A stretch of DNA of 8,522 bases, from contig JAPJOW010000104.1 of assembly GCA_030826005.1 (NCBI GenBank), forward strand, positions 1-8,522. Direction: 5' to 3'. This document shows, piece by piece, positions 1 through 5,590 of the stretch (its first letter is position 1; each line of letters starts with the position of its first letter). Source of the DNA: Aliterella sp. RAGGC_92. Lineage in GTDB: Bacteria > Cyanobacteriota > Cyanobacteriia > Cyanobacteriales > Chroococcidiopsidaceae. A program made the translations under genes and the position numbers. The notes below the pieces were generated by a model. It was not told where the DNA came from. It saw only the letters and a list, made by a program, of their open reading frames with translations, and made no database searches.

Positions 1-915
1 GAAGGCGACATTGTTAAAAAGGGGCAAGTAGTAGCAGTTTTGGATTCGCGCGAAGTCTTGAGTGATGAATTGCAACAAGCCAAAGAACAAGTAAAAAACG
101 CTATTGCCAAGCAAAATCAAGTCAAAGCAGGGGCAAAAACTGGGGAAATTAGGGCGCAACAAGCAACAATTACGCAGTTAGAGGCAGAATTAAATGGTAG
201 TAATGAAACTCAAAAAGCGGCGATCGCTCGGTGGGAATCGGAAGTACGCAACGCTAAGGCTGAGTATAACCGTTTTGAGCAACTGTACGGACAAGGTGCG
301 ATCGCATCTTCTACTTTAGATAGCAAGCGTTTGGTAGCCGAAACCGCATCGGCGCAGTTGCAGGAAGCGATCGCTACTAGAAACCGCAGTTTGACAAGTC
401 TGCAAGCTCAAATTAGTCAAGCTAAAGCTAACTTAAATCGGATTACTGAAGTGCGTCCGGTAGATGTGCAAGCGGCGCAAACAGAAGTAGAAAGTGCGGT
501 TTCGGCAGTTAAAAGCGCTCAAACGGCTTTAGATCGAGCTTATATTCGTTCGCCGATCGCAGGACAAATTCTAAAAATTCATACTTACCCTGGCGAAAAA
601 CTCAGCGATGAGGGAATTGTTGCAATGGGAAAAACTAGCCAAATGCTTGCAGTAGCAGAAGTTTACCAAACTGATATTGGCAAAATTAAAGTTGGACAGC
701 AAGCAGTAATTACAAGTCAAGCTTTTGACGGCGAAGTTAAAGGTACAGTAGCGCAAATTGGTTTACAAGTAGAGCGTCAAAAAGTATTTAGCGATCGCCC
801 AGGAGAAAACTTAGATCGCCGGATCTTTGAAGTAAAAATTCGTCTCAACCCTACTGATAGCAAGCGCGTTGCAGGTTTGACTAATTTGCAAGTCCAAACA
901 GCAATCAATTTATAA
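1..915 (+). CDS. devB: DevB-family periplasmic membrane-fusion (HlyD-like) subunit, 5' end missing
   Basis: The gene is open from base 1 with no start in the window; 304 codons remain, ending TAA at 913-915. The first residues (EGDIVKKGQVVAVLDSREVL) are the first half of a biotinyl-lipoyl domain. Residues about 20-180 are Ala/Gln/Glu-rich with heptad-like spacing, as in the alpha-helical hairpin of HlyD adaptors. The second lipoyl half follows (RSPIAGQI, about 183-190), then the beta-barrel. The tail (PGENLD, EVKIRL, DSKRVAGLTNLQV) is typical of the cyanobacterial DevB subgroup. DevB proteins bridge an inner-membrane DevC/DevA ABC exporter to an outer-membrane TolC-like channel; in Anabaena the system exports heterocyst glycolipids. 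The signal anchor lies upstream of the window. The expected partner devC is about 2.1 kb downstream instead of adjacent. The family call is firm; the substrate is unknown. Confidence 0.93.
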   Translation, partial: EGDIVKKGQVVAVLDSREVLSDELQQAKEQVKNAIAKQNQVKAGAKTGEIRAQQATITQLEAELNGSNETQKAAIARWESEVRNAKAEYNRFEQLYGQGAIASSTLDSKRLVAETASAQLQEAIATRNRSLTSLQAQISQAKANLNRITEVRPVDVQAAQTEVESAVSAVKSAQTALDRAYIRSPIAGQILKIHTYPGEKLSDEGIVAMGKTSQMLAVAEVYQTDIGKIKVGQQAVITSQAFDGEVKGTVAQIGLQVERQKVFSDRPGENLDRRIFEVKIRLNPTDSKRVAGLTNLQVQTAINL

Positions 916-932
916 CGAATGTTTGATATAAA
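907..932 (+). repeat. 26-bp direct repeat, copy 1 (devB stop region)
   Basis: This stretch reads AATTTATAACGAAT, one mismatch, TT, one mismatch, GATATAAA. It matches 2978-3003 at 23 of 26 positions in the same orientation. Copy 1 includes the last two codons and stop of devB and ends 9 bp before the DUF2834 start; copy 2 ends 11 bp before the devC start. Similarity stops abruptly on the left. The pair brackets the block that separates devB from devC, so it may be a duplicated junction or target. Shared ancestry of a promoter-proximal segment is the alternative. Confidence 0.6.
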
Positions 933-941
933 GAGGAATTT

Positions 942-1280
942 ATGATTCAAACTACCTATCTCATTCTTTGCATTTTAGGAACTGTATTACCTTATTCTCA
1001 GTTCGTGCCTTTTTTAGTAGAACATGGATTGAACTTACAGCTTTTTTTCGAGCAACTGTTTGTTAACCGCATCTCTAGCTTTTTTGCGATGGATTTGATT
1101 GTTTCATCGTTAGTGCTTTGGGCTTTTGTGTTTTGGGAAGGTTCGCGGCTAGGAATGAAAAATTTATGGATTTATATTGCTAGTAATTTGCTCGTTGGGG
1201 TTTCGCTGGGGTTGCCGTTATTTTTGCTGATGAGACAGCGCAAGTTAGAGGAAAGAAGTCGCGCATCTGTAAATCTTTAG
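942..1280 (+). CDS. DUF2834-family small membrane protein
   Basis: A 112-residue hydrophobic protein of the DUF2834 family, whose function is unknown. Three membrane segments are apparent, at about residues 5-25, 45-65 and 75-97. They are followed by a basic, charged tail (MRQRKLEERSR). The motifs RISSFFAMDLIVSS, EGSRLGMKNLWIYI and GVSLGLPLF are what I recognise of the family. The start is supported by GAGG at 933-936, 5 bp before the ATG. The gene lies 26 bp after the devB stop and is probably cotranscribed with it. It occupies the position where devC would be expected. A partial second copy of its 3' end is found at 2144-2201, after the GNAT gene. The family assignment rests on overall resemblance, with no catalytic motif to check. 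Confidence 0.82.
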   Translation: MIQTTYLILCILGTVLPYSQFVPFLVEHGLNLQLFFEQLFVNRISSFFAMDLIVSSLVLWAFVFWEGSRLGMKNLWIYIASNLLVGVSLGLPLFLLMRQRKLEERSRASVNL

Positions 1281-1296
1281 TTAACTAGCCAAAGTC

Positions 1297-1497
1297 ATGC
1301 TGTATAAAACATCTTTTGTTTGGTTTCGCTTTTTTCGCCGCAAAACTTACCCCTGGTTAATTATCGCGATCGCAGCTTGTAAAGTTGTTTACCTATGTGG
1401 AACTGCACAAGATAAAGAAAAAGTTCGCTTGATTATAGCGCTTGCCAAAATTGATTTTGTCAAATTTTATACTTTTATAAACGATTTACTGTGGTGA
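1297..1497 (+). CDS. doubtful 66-residue hypothetical protein
   Basis: An open frame of 66 codons fills most of the 221-bp gap between DUF2834 and the GNAT gene. The product is basic at the N-terminus (RFFRRK) with one short hydrophobic stretch at about residues 20-34 (WLIIAIAACKVVYL); a HIP1 site at 1366-1373 lies inside it. There is no recognisable ribosome binding site before the ATG, and I do not recognise a family. Its stop is 4 bp before the GNAT start, so translational coupling is possible. It could equally be a chance frame in a spacer, or the remains of another gene. Confidence 0.25.
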   Translation: MLYKTSFVWFRFFRRKTYPWLIIAIAACKVVYLCGTAQDKEKVRLIIALAKIDFVKFYTFINDLLW

Positions 1498-1501
1498 AAA
1501 A

Positions 1502-2134
1502 ATGATTACAGAAGTTGTTCGTTTAGAAATGTCCCAGATTAACGTAGCCAGCAAAACCCTTGCTCATGCCTTTAATAACGACCCAATTTTTCGTTATTTT
1601 ACTTCCGAACAAGAACAATTAAGAATCAATGCAATTGAGTTACTCGCTAAAACTGCATTACGCTACAGCCAGCCATACCACCATGTTTATACAACTACAA
1701 AGGAGTTAAAAGGTGTTGCAGTCTGGATACCTCCAAGCGAATATCCGCTAAACGATTTTCGCTTATTGCAATTAGGTTTATATGCTTTACCTTTCAAACT
1801 GCGTTTGAGCCGACTAGGGCAATTTATATCACTATTTTTGATGATTGAAAAACATCACAAGCAAGATTTACCTCAGCCTCATTGGTATTTATTTATGCTA
1901 GGTCTTTCTCCCATCTATCAAAGCCAAGGGATAGGAAGTTTATTGCTGCAACCAATTCTTAAACAAGCAGATAAGGAAGGATTGCCTTGCTACTTAGAAA
2001 CTTCTACTGACGGAGGCGTTCGTTTTTATAAAAGGCTTGGGTTTGAAGTCGTGCGAACAGGTGGTTTACCAGAAGCGAACCTTAAATTTTGGACGATGAA
2101 GCGATCGCCGAATAATAAAAATAATTATGTTTAA
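1502..2134 (+). CDS. GNAT-family N-acetyltransferase
   Basis: A 210-residue single-domain acetyltransferase of the GNAT superfamily, predicted to transfer an acetyl group from acetyl-CoA to an amine. The acetyl-CoA pyrophosphate-binding motif A is clear: strand LFMLGLSP (130-137), then QSQGIG (140-145), matching the Q/R-x-x-G-x-G/A consensus, then the helix SLLLQPIL. Motif B is RFYKRLGFEVV (174-184). The long insert between the N-terminal strand pair (GVAVWIPP, 71-78) and motif A is seen in GNAT proteins found beside efflux or resistance genes, but the substrate cannot be told from sequence. The ribosome binding site is weak. The protein ends in an Asn/Lys-rich tail (NNKNNYV) and is immediately followed by a DUF2834 relic. 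It may have entered the locus together with its neighbours between devB and devC. Confidence 0.9.
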   Translation: MITEVVRLEMSQINVASKTLAHAFNNDPIFRYFTSEQEQLRINAIELLAKTALRYSQPYHHVYTTTKELKGVAVWIPPSEYPLNDFRLLQLGLYALPFKLRLSRLGQFISLFLMIEKHHKQDLPQPHWYLFMLGLSPIYQSQGIGSLLLQPILKQADKEGLPCYLETSTDGGVRFYKRLGFEVVRTGGLPEANLKFWTMKRSPNNKNNYV

Positions 2135-2264
2135 TAAAATCCCTTGGAGTTTCTCTATGGTTGTCCTTATTTTTCTAATGAGACAGCGCAAGCTAAAAGA
2201 ATTTGTTGATAAGCAGTCAATGCTTATTAACAACCAAGTAAATCAATGTTGCCATATTTCGTAA
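2127..2264 (+). pseudogene. decayed fragment of a second DUF2834 gene (3' end only)
   Basis: Bases 2144-2201 align with 1195-1253 inside the intact DUF2834 gene: 48 of 59 columns are identical, with one single-base gap. Upstream of the gap the encoded text is LGVSLWLSLF, against VGVSLGLPLF in the intact copy. Downstream it is LMRQRKLKE, against LMRQRKLEE. The missing base (one G of TTTTTGCTGATG becoming TTTTTCTAATG) puts the halves in different frames, and nothing resembling the first two membrane segments is left. The boundaries given are those of the open frame that carries the RQRKL part; the frame starts inside the end of the GNAT gene. It is a fossil and is not expected to yield a functional DUF2834 protein. 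Confidence 0.6.
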
Positions 2265-2317
2265 ATACTTCTGGTTTAAAAGTAGGTGCATAAAGACTAT
2301 CAATAGTTGAAATAAAA

Positions 2318-2863
2318 ATGGGTAAGGTTATGTACAGATTTGCGGCGGCATCAAAACAAGAAGTCATTGTTTTTGGATCTGCTAGACCTGGATTTTCAGA
2401 TAAAAATGTACGTGATTGGTGTGCATATATGCAAAGTCAAAAAATTGAGCGAGTTTGCTGTTTGCTAGCCAAAGAGCAACTTGCTTCCTATTCAAACTTG
2501 CTAGGCAATTATGAACAAGAATTTGGATATCAAAAAGTTTGTTGGACACCGATTAAAGATTTTACATTACCTAATATCGAAGCACTAACGGGAAATATCT
2601 TGCCGTTTTTAGTTGAAGCTGACAAGCTTTCTGAGAGAGTAGTTGTACATTGCAGTGGTGGTATTGGACGCACGGGGATTGTTTTAGCAGCTTGGTTAGT
2701 GCATAGTCGCGGATTTTCTAATCAAACGGCGATCGCAGAAGTCAAGCAAACAGGTAGAAATCCATACGAAGCCGCGATCGCAGCATTTTTTCGAGCAAAG
2801 AACCCCTTTAAAGTAATTGCAAATATCAACTTACTTCTCGATCGGTGTCGTCCACAAAAATGA
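2318..2863 (+). CDS. dual-specificity/tyrosine-type protein phosphatase
   Basis: A 181-residue cysteine-dependent phosphatase. The signature loop HCSGGIGRTG (111-120) gives the nucleophile Cys112 and the phosphate-binding Arg118, as in the C-x5-R consensus. It is preceded by a strand (RVVV) and followed by a hydrophobic helix (IVLAAWLVHSRG), the normal DSP fold. Asp81 in PIKDFTLPN is the likely general acid. The protein is a bare catalytic domain with no signal peptide or extra regulatory domain, so it is probably cytoplasmic; the substrate (phosphotyrosine or phosphoserine/threonine protein, or another phosphoester) is open. Two in-frame ATGs exist, at 2318 and 2330. The second begins MYRFAAAS and would lose only four residues; neither has a well-spaced ribosome binding site. 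The gene sits between devB and devC with no obvious functional link to export. Confidence 0.88.
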   Translation: MGKVMYRFAAASKQEVIVFGSARPGFSDKNVRDWCAYMQSQKIERVCCLLAKEQLASYSNLLGNYEQEFGYQKVCWTPIKDFTLPNIEALTGNILPFLVEADKLSERVVVHCSGGIGRTGIVLAAWLVHSRGFSNQTAIAEVKQTGRNPYEAAIAAFFRAKNPFKVIANINLLLDRCRPQK

Positions 2864-2973
2864 TTAGTATTGCAGACCAAATTTCTCTGTATCAAGTTGG
2901 CGAAAATAAAGTAGTTAGTTAAACCTAGTATCGGTAAGCTGCTGGTATTTCTTTGGTATCAAACCACTTGCGT

Positions 2974-3003
2974 TGTTAATTTAAAACGAATATTCGATAT
3001 AAA
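2974..3003 (+). promoter_or_regulatory. candidate devC promoter with internal palindrome
   Basis: TTGTTA (2974-2979) and TATAAA (2998-3003) are 18 bp apart, acceptable for a sigma-70-type promoter. Between them sits CGAATATTCG (2987-2996), a perfect 10-bp palindrome in the usual place for a repressor operator. The start codon of devC is only 11 bp after the TATAAA, so the leader would be nearly absent; no Shine-Dalgarno sequence is visible there either. This is a pattern-based prediction only. Confidence 0.3.
2978..3003 (+). repeat. 26-bp direct repeat, copy 2 (before devC)
   Basis: This is the partner of 907-932, at 23 of 26 identical positions. In copy 1 the triplet at the sixth to eighth bases region gives the devB stop codon TAA; here a T-to-A change removes it. 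The change from G/T-rich to A/C at the other two mismatches makes this copy's central part a perfect palindrome, CGAATATTCG. Copy 2 therefore looks like a former devB-end/devC-start junction, now separated from devB by about 2.07 kb. Confidence 0.6.
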
Positions 3004-3014
3004 TATTTTTATTT

Positions 3015-4181
3015 ATGGTACACAAATTGTTTAACAAAATTCCTCTAGCATGGCTGCAAGTAACTAGAGAAAAAACCCGTTTAGCTGTAGCGATCGCTGG
3101 AATTGCCTTTGCTGACTTGTTGATATTTATCCAAATGGGGTTTGAGGGTGCGCTGTACGATTCCGCCGTCAAACCTCATCGCACTTTACAAGCCGATTTG
3201 GTGTTAATCAATCCGCAATTTCAAACATTGTTTTCCGTCAAAAGCTTTTCTAGAGAGCGATTGTACCAAGCTTTGAGTTATGAAGGAGTTAATAAAGTTA
3301 GTCCGCTATACATTTCTACCGGACAGTGGCAAAATCCTGAAACTCGCATTAGTCGCGCAATTTTAGTTTGGGGAGTAGATCCCGCAAGTCCGGCTTTTAA
3401 ATTTCCTGAAGTAAACCAAAACTTAGATCAATTAAAACTATTAAACCAGGTTTTGTTTGACCAAGCAGGTCGTCCCGAATACGGCACAATTGCCGATCGC
3501 TTTAATAAAACGGGTACGGTGGAAACGGAACTAAATAGCAAAATTATTAGCGTCAAAGGCTTATTTACCAACGGATCGTCTTTTGCGGCAGATGGTAACG
3601 TTATTACTAGCGATTCAACGTTTTTACAACTATTTCCCGATCGCAAACCAGAACAAATCGAAGTTGGTTTAATTAATTTAACTCCTGGCGCAGATATTGA
3701 ACGAGTGCGAAGTCAACTAATTGCTGGTTTACCGGATGATGTCAAAGTGCTGACTACCGAAGAATTTGCTCAAACTGAAAAAGATTATTGGGCAAGCGGT
3801 ACGGGCATCGGGTTTATATTTGGATTAGGTGTAGGAGTGGGGTTTATTGTCGGGATAGTAATTGTTTATCAAATTTTGTACGCCGATGTCTCCGACCATT
3901 TACCAGAATATGCCACGCTTAAAGCAATGGGATATACAAACTTATATTTGCTAGGAGTTTTGATCCAAGAAGCGTTGTTGCTGGCGATTTTAGGTTTTAT
4001 TCCTAGTTTTGTGCTTTCCTTCGGACTGTATCAAGTTACTTATGCGGCGACACTTTTACCAATTTCTATGACGGTAAATAGAGCAGTAACAGTATTGGTG
4101 CTAACAGTTATTATGTGTAGCGTTTCGGGTGCGATCGCTATGCGAAAACTCCGATCTGCCGATCCGGCGGATATTTTTTAG
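3015..4181 (+). CDS. devC: DevC-family ABC exporter permease
   Basis: A 388-residue inner-membrane subunit of the DevBCA class, close to the usual family length. The N-terminus FNKIPLAWLQVTREKTRL followed by a membrane helix (about 22-42) is the family hallmark. A large extracytoplasmic domain spans about 45-260. An FtsX-like C-terminal region follows, with three helices (about 263-289, 310-339, 356-376). The cytoplasmic loop DHLPEYATLKAMGY (294-307) is the part expected to contact the ATPase. The protein ends in RKLRSADPADIF, a normal family end, so it is intact. With DevB and a DevA ATPase it would form a tripartite exporter through the outer membrane; the substrate is unknown. No devA follows: the next gene is on the other strand and overlaps the stop codon by 4 bp. 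There is no clear ribosome binding site. A 7-bp inverted repeat (2999-3005 with 3010-3016) overlaps the start codon. Confidence 0.95.
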   Translation: MVHKLFNKIPLAWLQVTREKTRLAVAIAGIAFADLLIFIQMGFEGALYDSAVKPHRTLQADLVLINPQFQTLFSVKSFSRERLYQALSYEGVNKVSPLYISTGQWQNPETRISRAILVWGVDPASPAFKFPEVNQNLDQLKLLNQVLFDQAGRPEYGTIADRFNKTGTVETELNSKIISVKGLFTNGSSFAADGNVITSDSTFLQLFPDRKPEQIEVGLINLTPGADIERVRSQLIAGLPDDVKVLTTEEFAQTEKDYWASGTGIGFIFGLGVGVGFIVGIVIVYQILYADVSDHLPEYATLKAMGYTNLYLLGVLIQEALLLAILGFIPSFVLSFGLYQVTYAATLLPISMTVNRAVTVLVLTVIMCSVSGAIAMRKLRSADPADIF

Positions 4182-4630
4182 CAAGTCAATTGTAAAATCT
4201 TTTTAGCTACGGTTGCATCTACAGGCATTACAGACAATCGATTACCGCGTCTTGTTACCCAAAGTTCATCGCTACTAAATTCTTGCTTTAATGTTTCTAA
4301 AGGTAGGAGATTCGGGAAAGCTTCAATAAATTCTATAACTACTGTTTGCCAGCGCGGTGCTTCGGGAGTAGATTTAGCATCATAGTATTTACTGTCGGGG
4401 TCAAACTGAGTAGGATCGACAACTTGGGGTTTGGCTACGCTAACTAAGCCGACAATGCCGGGAATTTTGGTATTAGAGTGGTAAAAAAATGCTTTGTCTC
4501 CTTGCTGCATTTGGCGCAAAAAGTTACGCGCTTGATAGTTGCGTACTCCATCCCAAACTGTTTGACGGTCTTGCTTTAAGTGTAAAATGCTGTAGGTTTC
4601 CGGTTCAGACTTGATCAGCCAATAATTCAT
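4178..4630 (-). CDS. EVE-domain protein (thymocyte nuclear protein 1-like)
   Basis: A 150-residue protein that is one complete EVE domain. The opening YWLIKSEPETYSI (3-15), WDGVRNYQARNFLRQM (26-41), GDKAFFYHSN (44-53), GIVG (58-61), DPDSKYYD (77-84), PRW (92-94) and the end RLSVMPV (131-137) are the conserved landmarks of the family. EVE domains are related to PUA and YTH folds and are thought to bind modified bases in nucleic acids; the cellular role of stand-alone bacterial versions is not settled. The gene is convergent with devC, with stop codons overlapping over 4 bp. It is divergent from nagB, 73 bp away. No restriction or methylation gene is near it. Confidence 0.93.
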   Translation of the reverse strand: MNYWLIKSEPETYSILHLKQDRQTVWDGVRNYQARNFLRQMQQGDKAFFYHSNTKIPGIVGLVSVAKPQVVDPTQFDPDSKYYDAKSTPEAPRWQTVVIEFIEAFPNLLPLETLKQEFSSDELWVTRRGNRLSVMPVDATVAKKILQLTC

Positions 4631-4703
4631 CGATATTTAAAATAGTGAAAGTCTAACCTAGCTTATACCAGCACCGTAACATAGCTTTTCTAACCTAAAA
4701 TTC
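4631..4703. promoter_or_regulatory. divergent spacer between EVE gene and nagB, with 9-bp repeat
   Basis: This 73-bp AT-rich spacer must hold the 5' signals of both divergent genes, unless the promoters lie inside the coding regions. TCTAACCTA occurs twice in the same orientation (4652-4660 and 4689-4697), 37 bp apart, each with an AGCTT close by. I see no convincing -35/-10 pair and no Shine-Dalgarno sequence before the nagB ATG. The repeat could be a binding site or chance. Confidence 0.25.
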
Positions 4704-5507
4704 ATGTCTGAACTTACAACTTCTTTGCACGCACCTGTAAAAAACTTTCAAGTTGACGATCTGACAATACATCTATGCGATCGCTCAACTACCCTAACAT
4801 CCGATGCAGCACAGATAGCCCACAATTATTTATCAACTCTGCTAAAAACCCAGAATCAAGCAACGGTAATTTTAGCAACAGGTAACTCGCAACTAAAGTT
4901 TCTAGAAGCGCTAATTGCTTTAGGTGGTGTAGATTGGACGCGGGTTGTCTTTTTTCATCTCGATGAGTATCTGGGAATTAGCGCCCAACATCCGGCGAGT
5001 TTTCGCTACTATTTGCATAAAAACGTAGAAAAAAGAGTCAATGCGGCGGATTTTCATTATATACAAGGCGATGCCGTAGAACCATTAGCAGAATGCGAAG
5101 TCTATTCTCAATTATTGCGATCGCAACCCATCGATTTATGTTTCCTAGGAATCGGTGAAAACGGACACTTGGCTTTTAACGAACCATCGGTAGCATCTTT
5201 TGACGAAACTCGGCAAATTAAATTAGTTAAGTTAGAAAATGCAACCCGCCAGCAACAAGTAGGCGAAGGACATTTTTCTAGGGTTGAAGATGTACCCCAA
5301 TATGCTTTTACTCTCACAATTCCCCAGATTTGCCAAAGTAAAAAAATCCTGTGTCTCGCGCCAGAAAAACGGAAAGCGACAGCAGTGAAAAATATGTTAA
5401 AGCTTCCTATTTCCCCAACTTGTCCAGCTTCAGTTTTGCGCCAGCAAAAGCAAGCAATATTATTTTTGGATACAGATTCAGCCAGCTTAATAGGCGACTT
5501 CAAGTAG
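4704..5507 (+). CDS. nagB: glucosamine-6-phosphate deaminase
   Basis: A 267-residue enzyme of the NagB/6-phosphogluconolactonase fold. It converts glucosamine-6-phosphate to fructose-6-phosphate and ammonia in the cytoplasm, linking amino-sugar recycling to glycolysis. The phosphate-binding loop ILATGNSQ (56-63) and the FFHLDEYLG block (83-91), with catalytic Asp87, are present. So is GIGENGHLAFNEP (149-161), with His155 and Glu160 of the ring-opening relay. The Asp at the first relay position of the E. coli enzyme is Asn153 here, which is common in other NagB groups. The last part (APEKRKATAVKNML) is also typical. The N-terminus is about 20 residues longer than the core. The gene appears transcribed alone: it is divergent from the EVE gene and followed by a strong hairpin. 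Other members of the fold are excluded by the LDEY and NGHLAFNEP motifs. Confidence 0.93.
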   Translation: MSELTTSLHAPVKNFQVDDLTIHLCDRSTTLTSDAAQIAHNYLSTLLKTQNQATVILATGNSQLKFLEALIALGGVDWTRVVFFHLDEYLGISAQHPASFRYYLHKNVEKRVNAADFHYIQGDAVEPLAECEVYSQLLRSQPIDLCFLGIGENGHLAFNEPSVASFDETRQIKLVKLENATRQQQVGEGHFSRVEDVPQYAFTLTIPQICQSKKILCLAPEKRKATAVKNMLKLPISPTCPASVLRQQKQAILFLDTDSASLIGDFK

Positions 5508-5508
5508 T

Positions 5509-5551
5509 TGAGTTTCCTACTTTTTGAGGAAGTCAAAGAGTAGGAAACTCA
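5509..5551 (+). terminator. long hairpin after nagB, possible terminator or rhodopsin leader element
   Basis: GAGTTTCCTACT (5510-5521) and AGTAGGAAACTC (5539-5550) are perfect 12-bp inverse complements. Pairing continues inward (5522-5527 with 5533-5538, with one G-U) to a 5-base loop GGAAG, and outward by T5509-A5551, giving about 19 pairs. It begins 2 bp after the nagB stop and ends 39 bp before the rhodopsin start. No U-run follows on either strand, so it is not a textbook intrinsic terminator. It could end nagB transcripts, protect their 3' ends, or act in the 5' leader of the rhodopsin mRNA. The structure is seen directly; its role is inferred. Confidence 0.6.
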
Positions 5552-5590
5552 GTAAATTAGCCTTTATTAGCTTTCACTTCAAGGTTTATT

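Noticed and set aside
927..932. TATAAA before DUF2834 as a -10 promoter box.
   Set aside because: It has no -35 partner at 16-18 bp, lies immediately before the ribosome binding site, and is better explained as part of the 26-bp repeat.
2127..2144. FNKIP encoded just after the GNAT gene, matching residues 6-10 of DevC.
   Set aside because: Only about 15 AT-rich bases agree and similarity to devC does not continue, so a devC relic is not supported on its own.
2860..2922. A 20-codon frame whose ATG overlaps the phosphatase stop codon (ATGA).
   Set aside because: The start/stop overlap is attractive, but the peptide is too short, has no recognisable family and is probably chance.
5108..5536. 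A 142-codon minus-strand frame covering the end of nagB and the hairpin.
   Set aside because: It is antisense to the conserved NagB active-site region and its composition is not that of a real protein.
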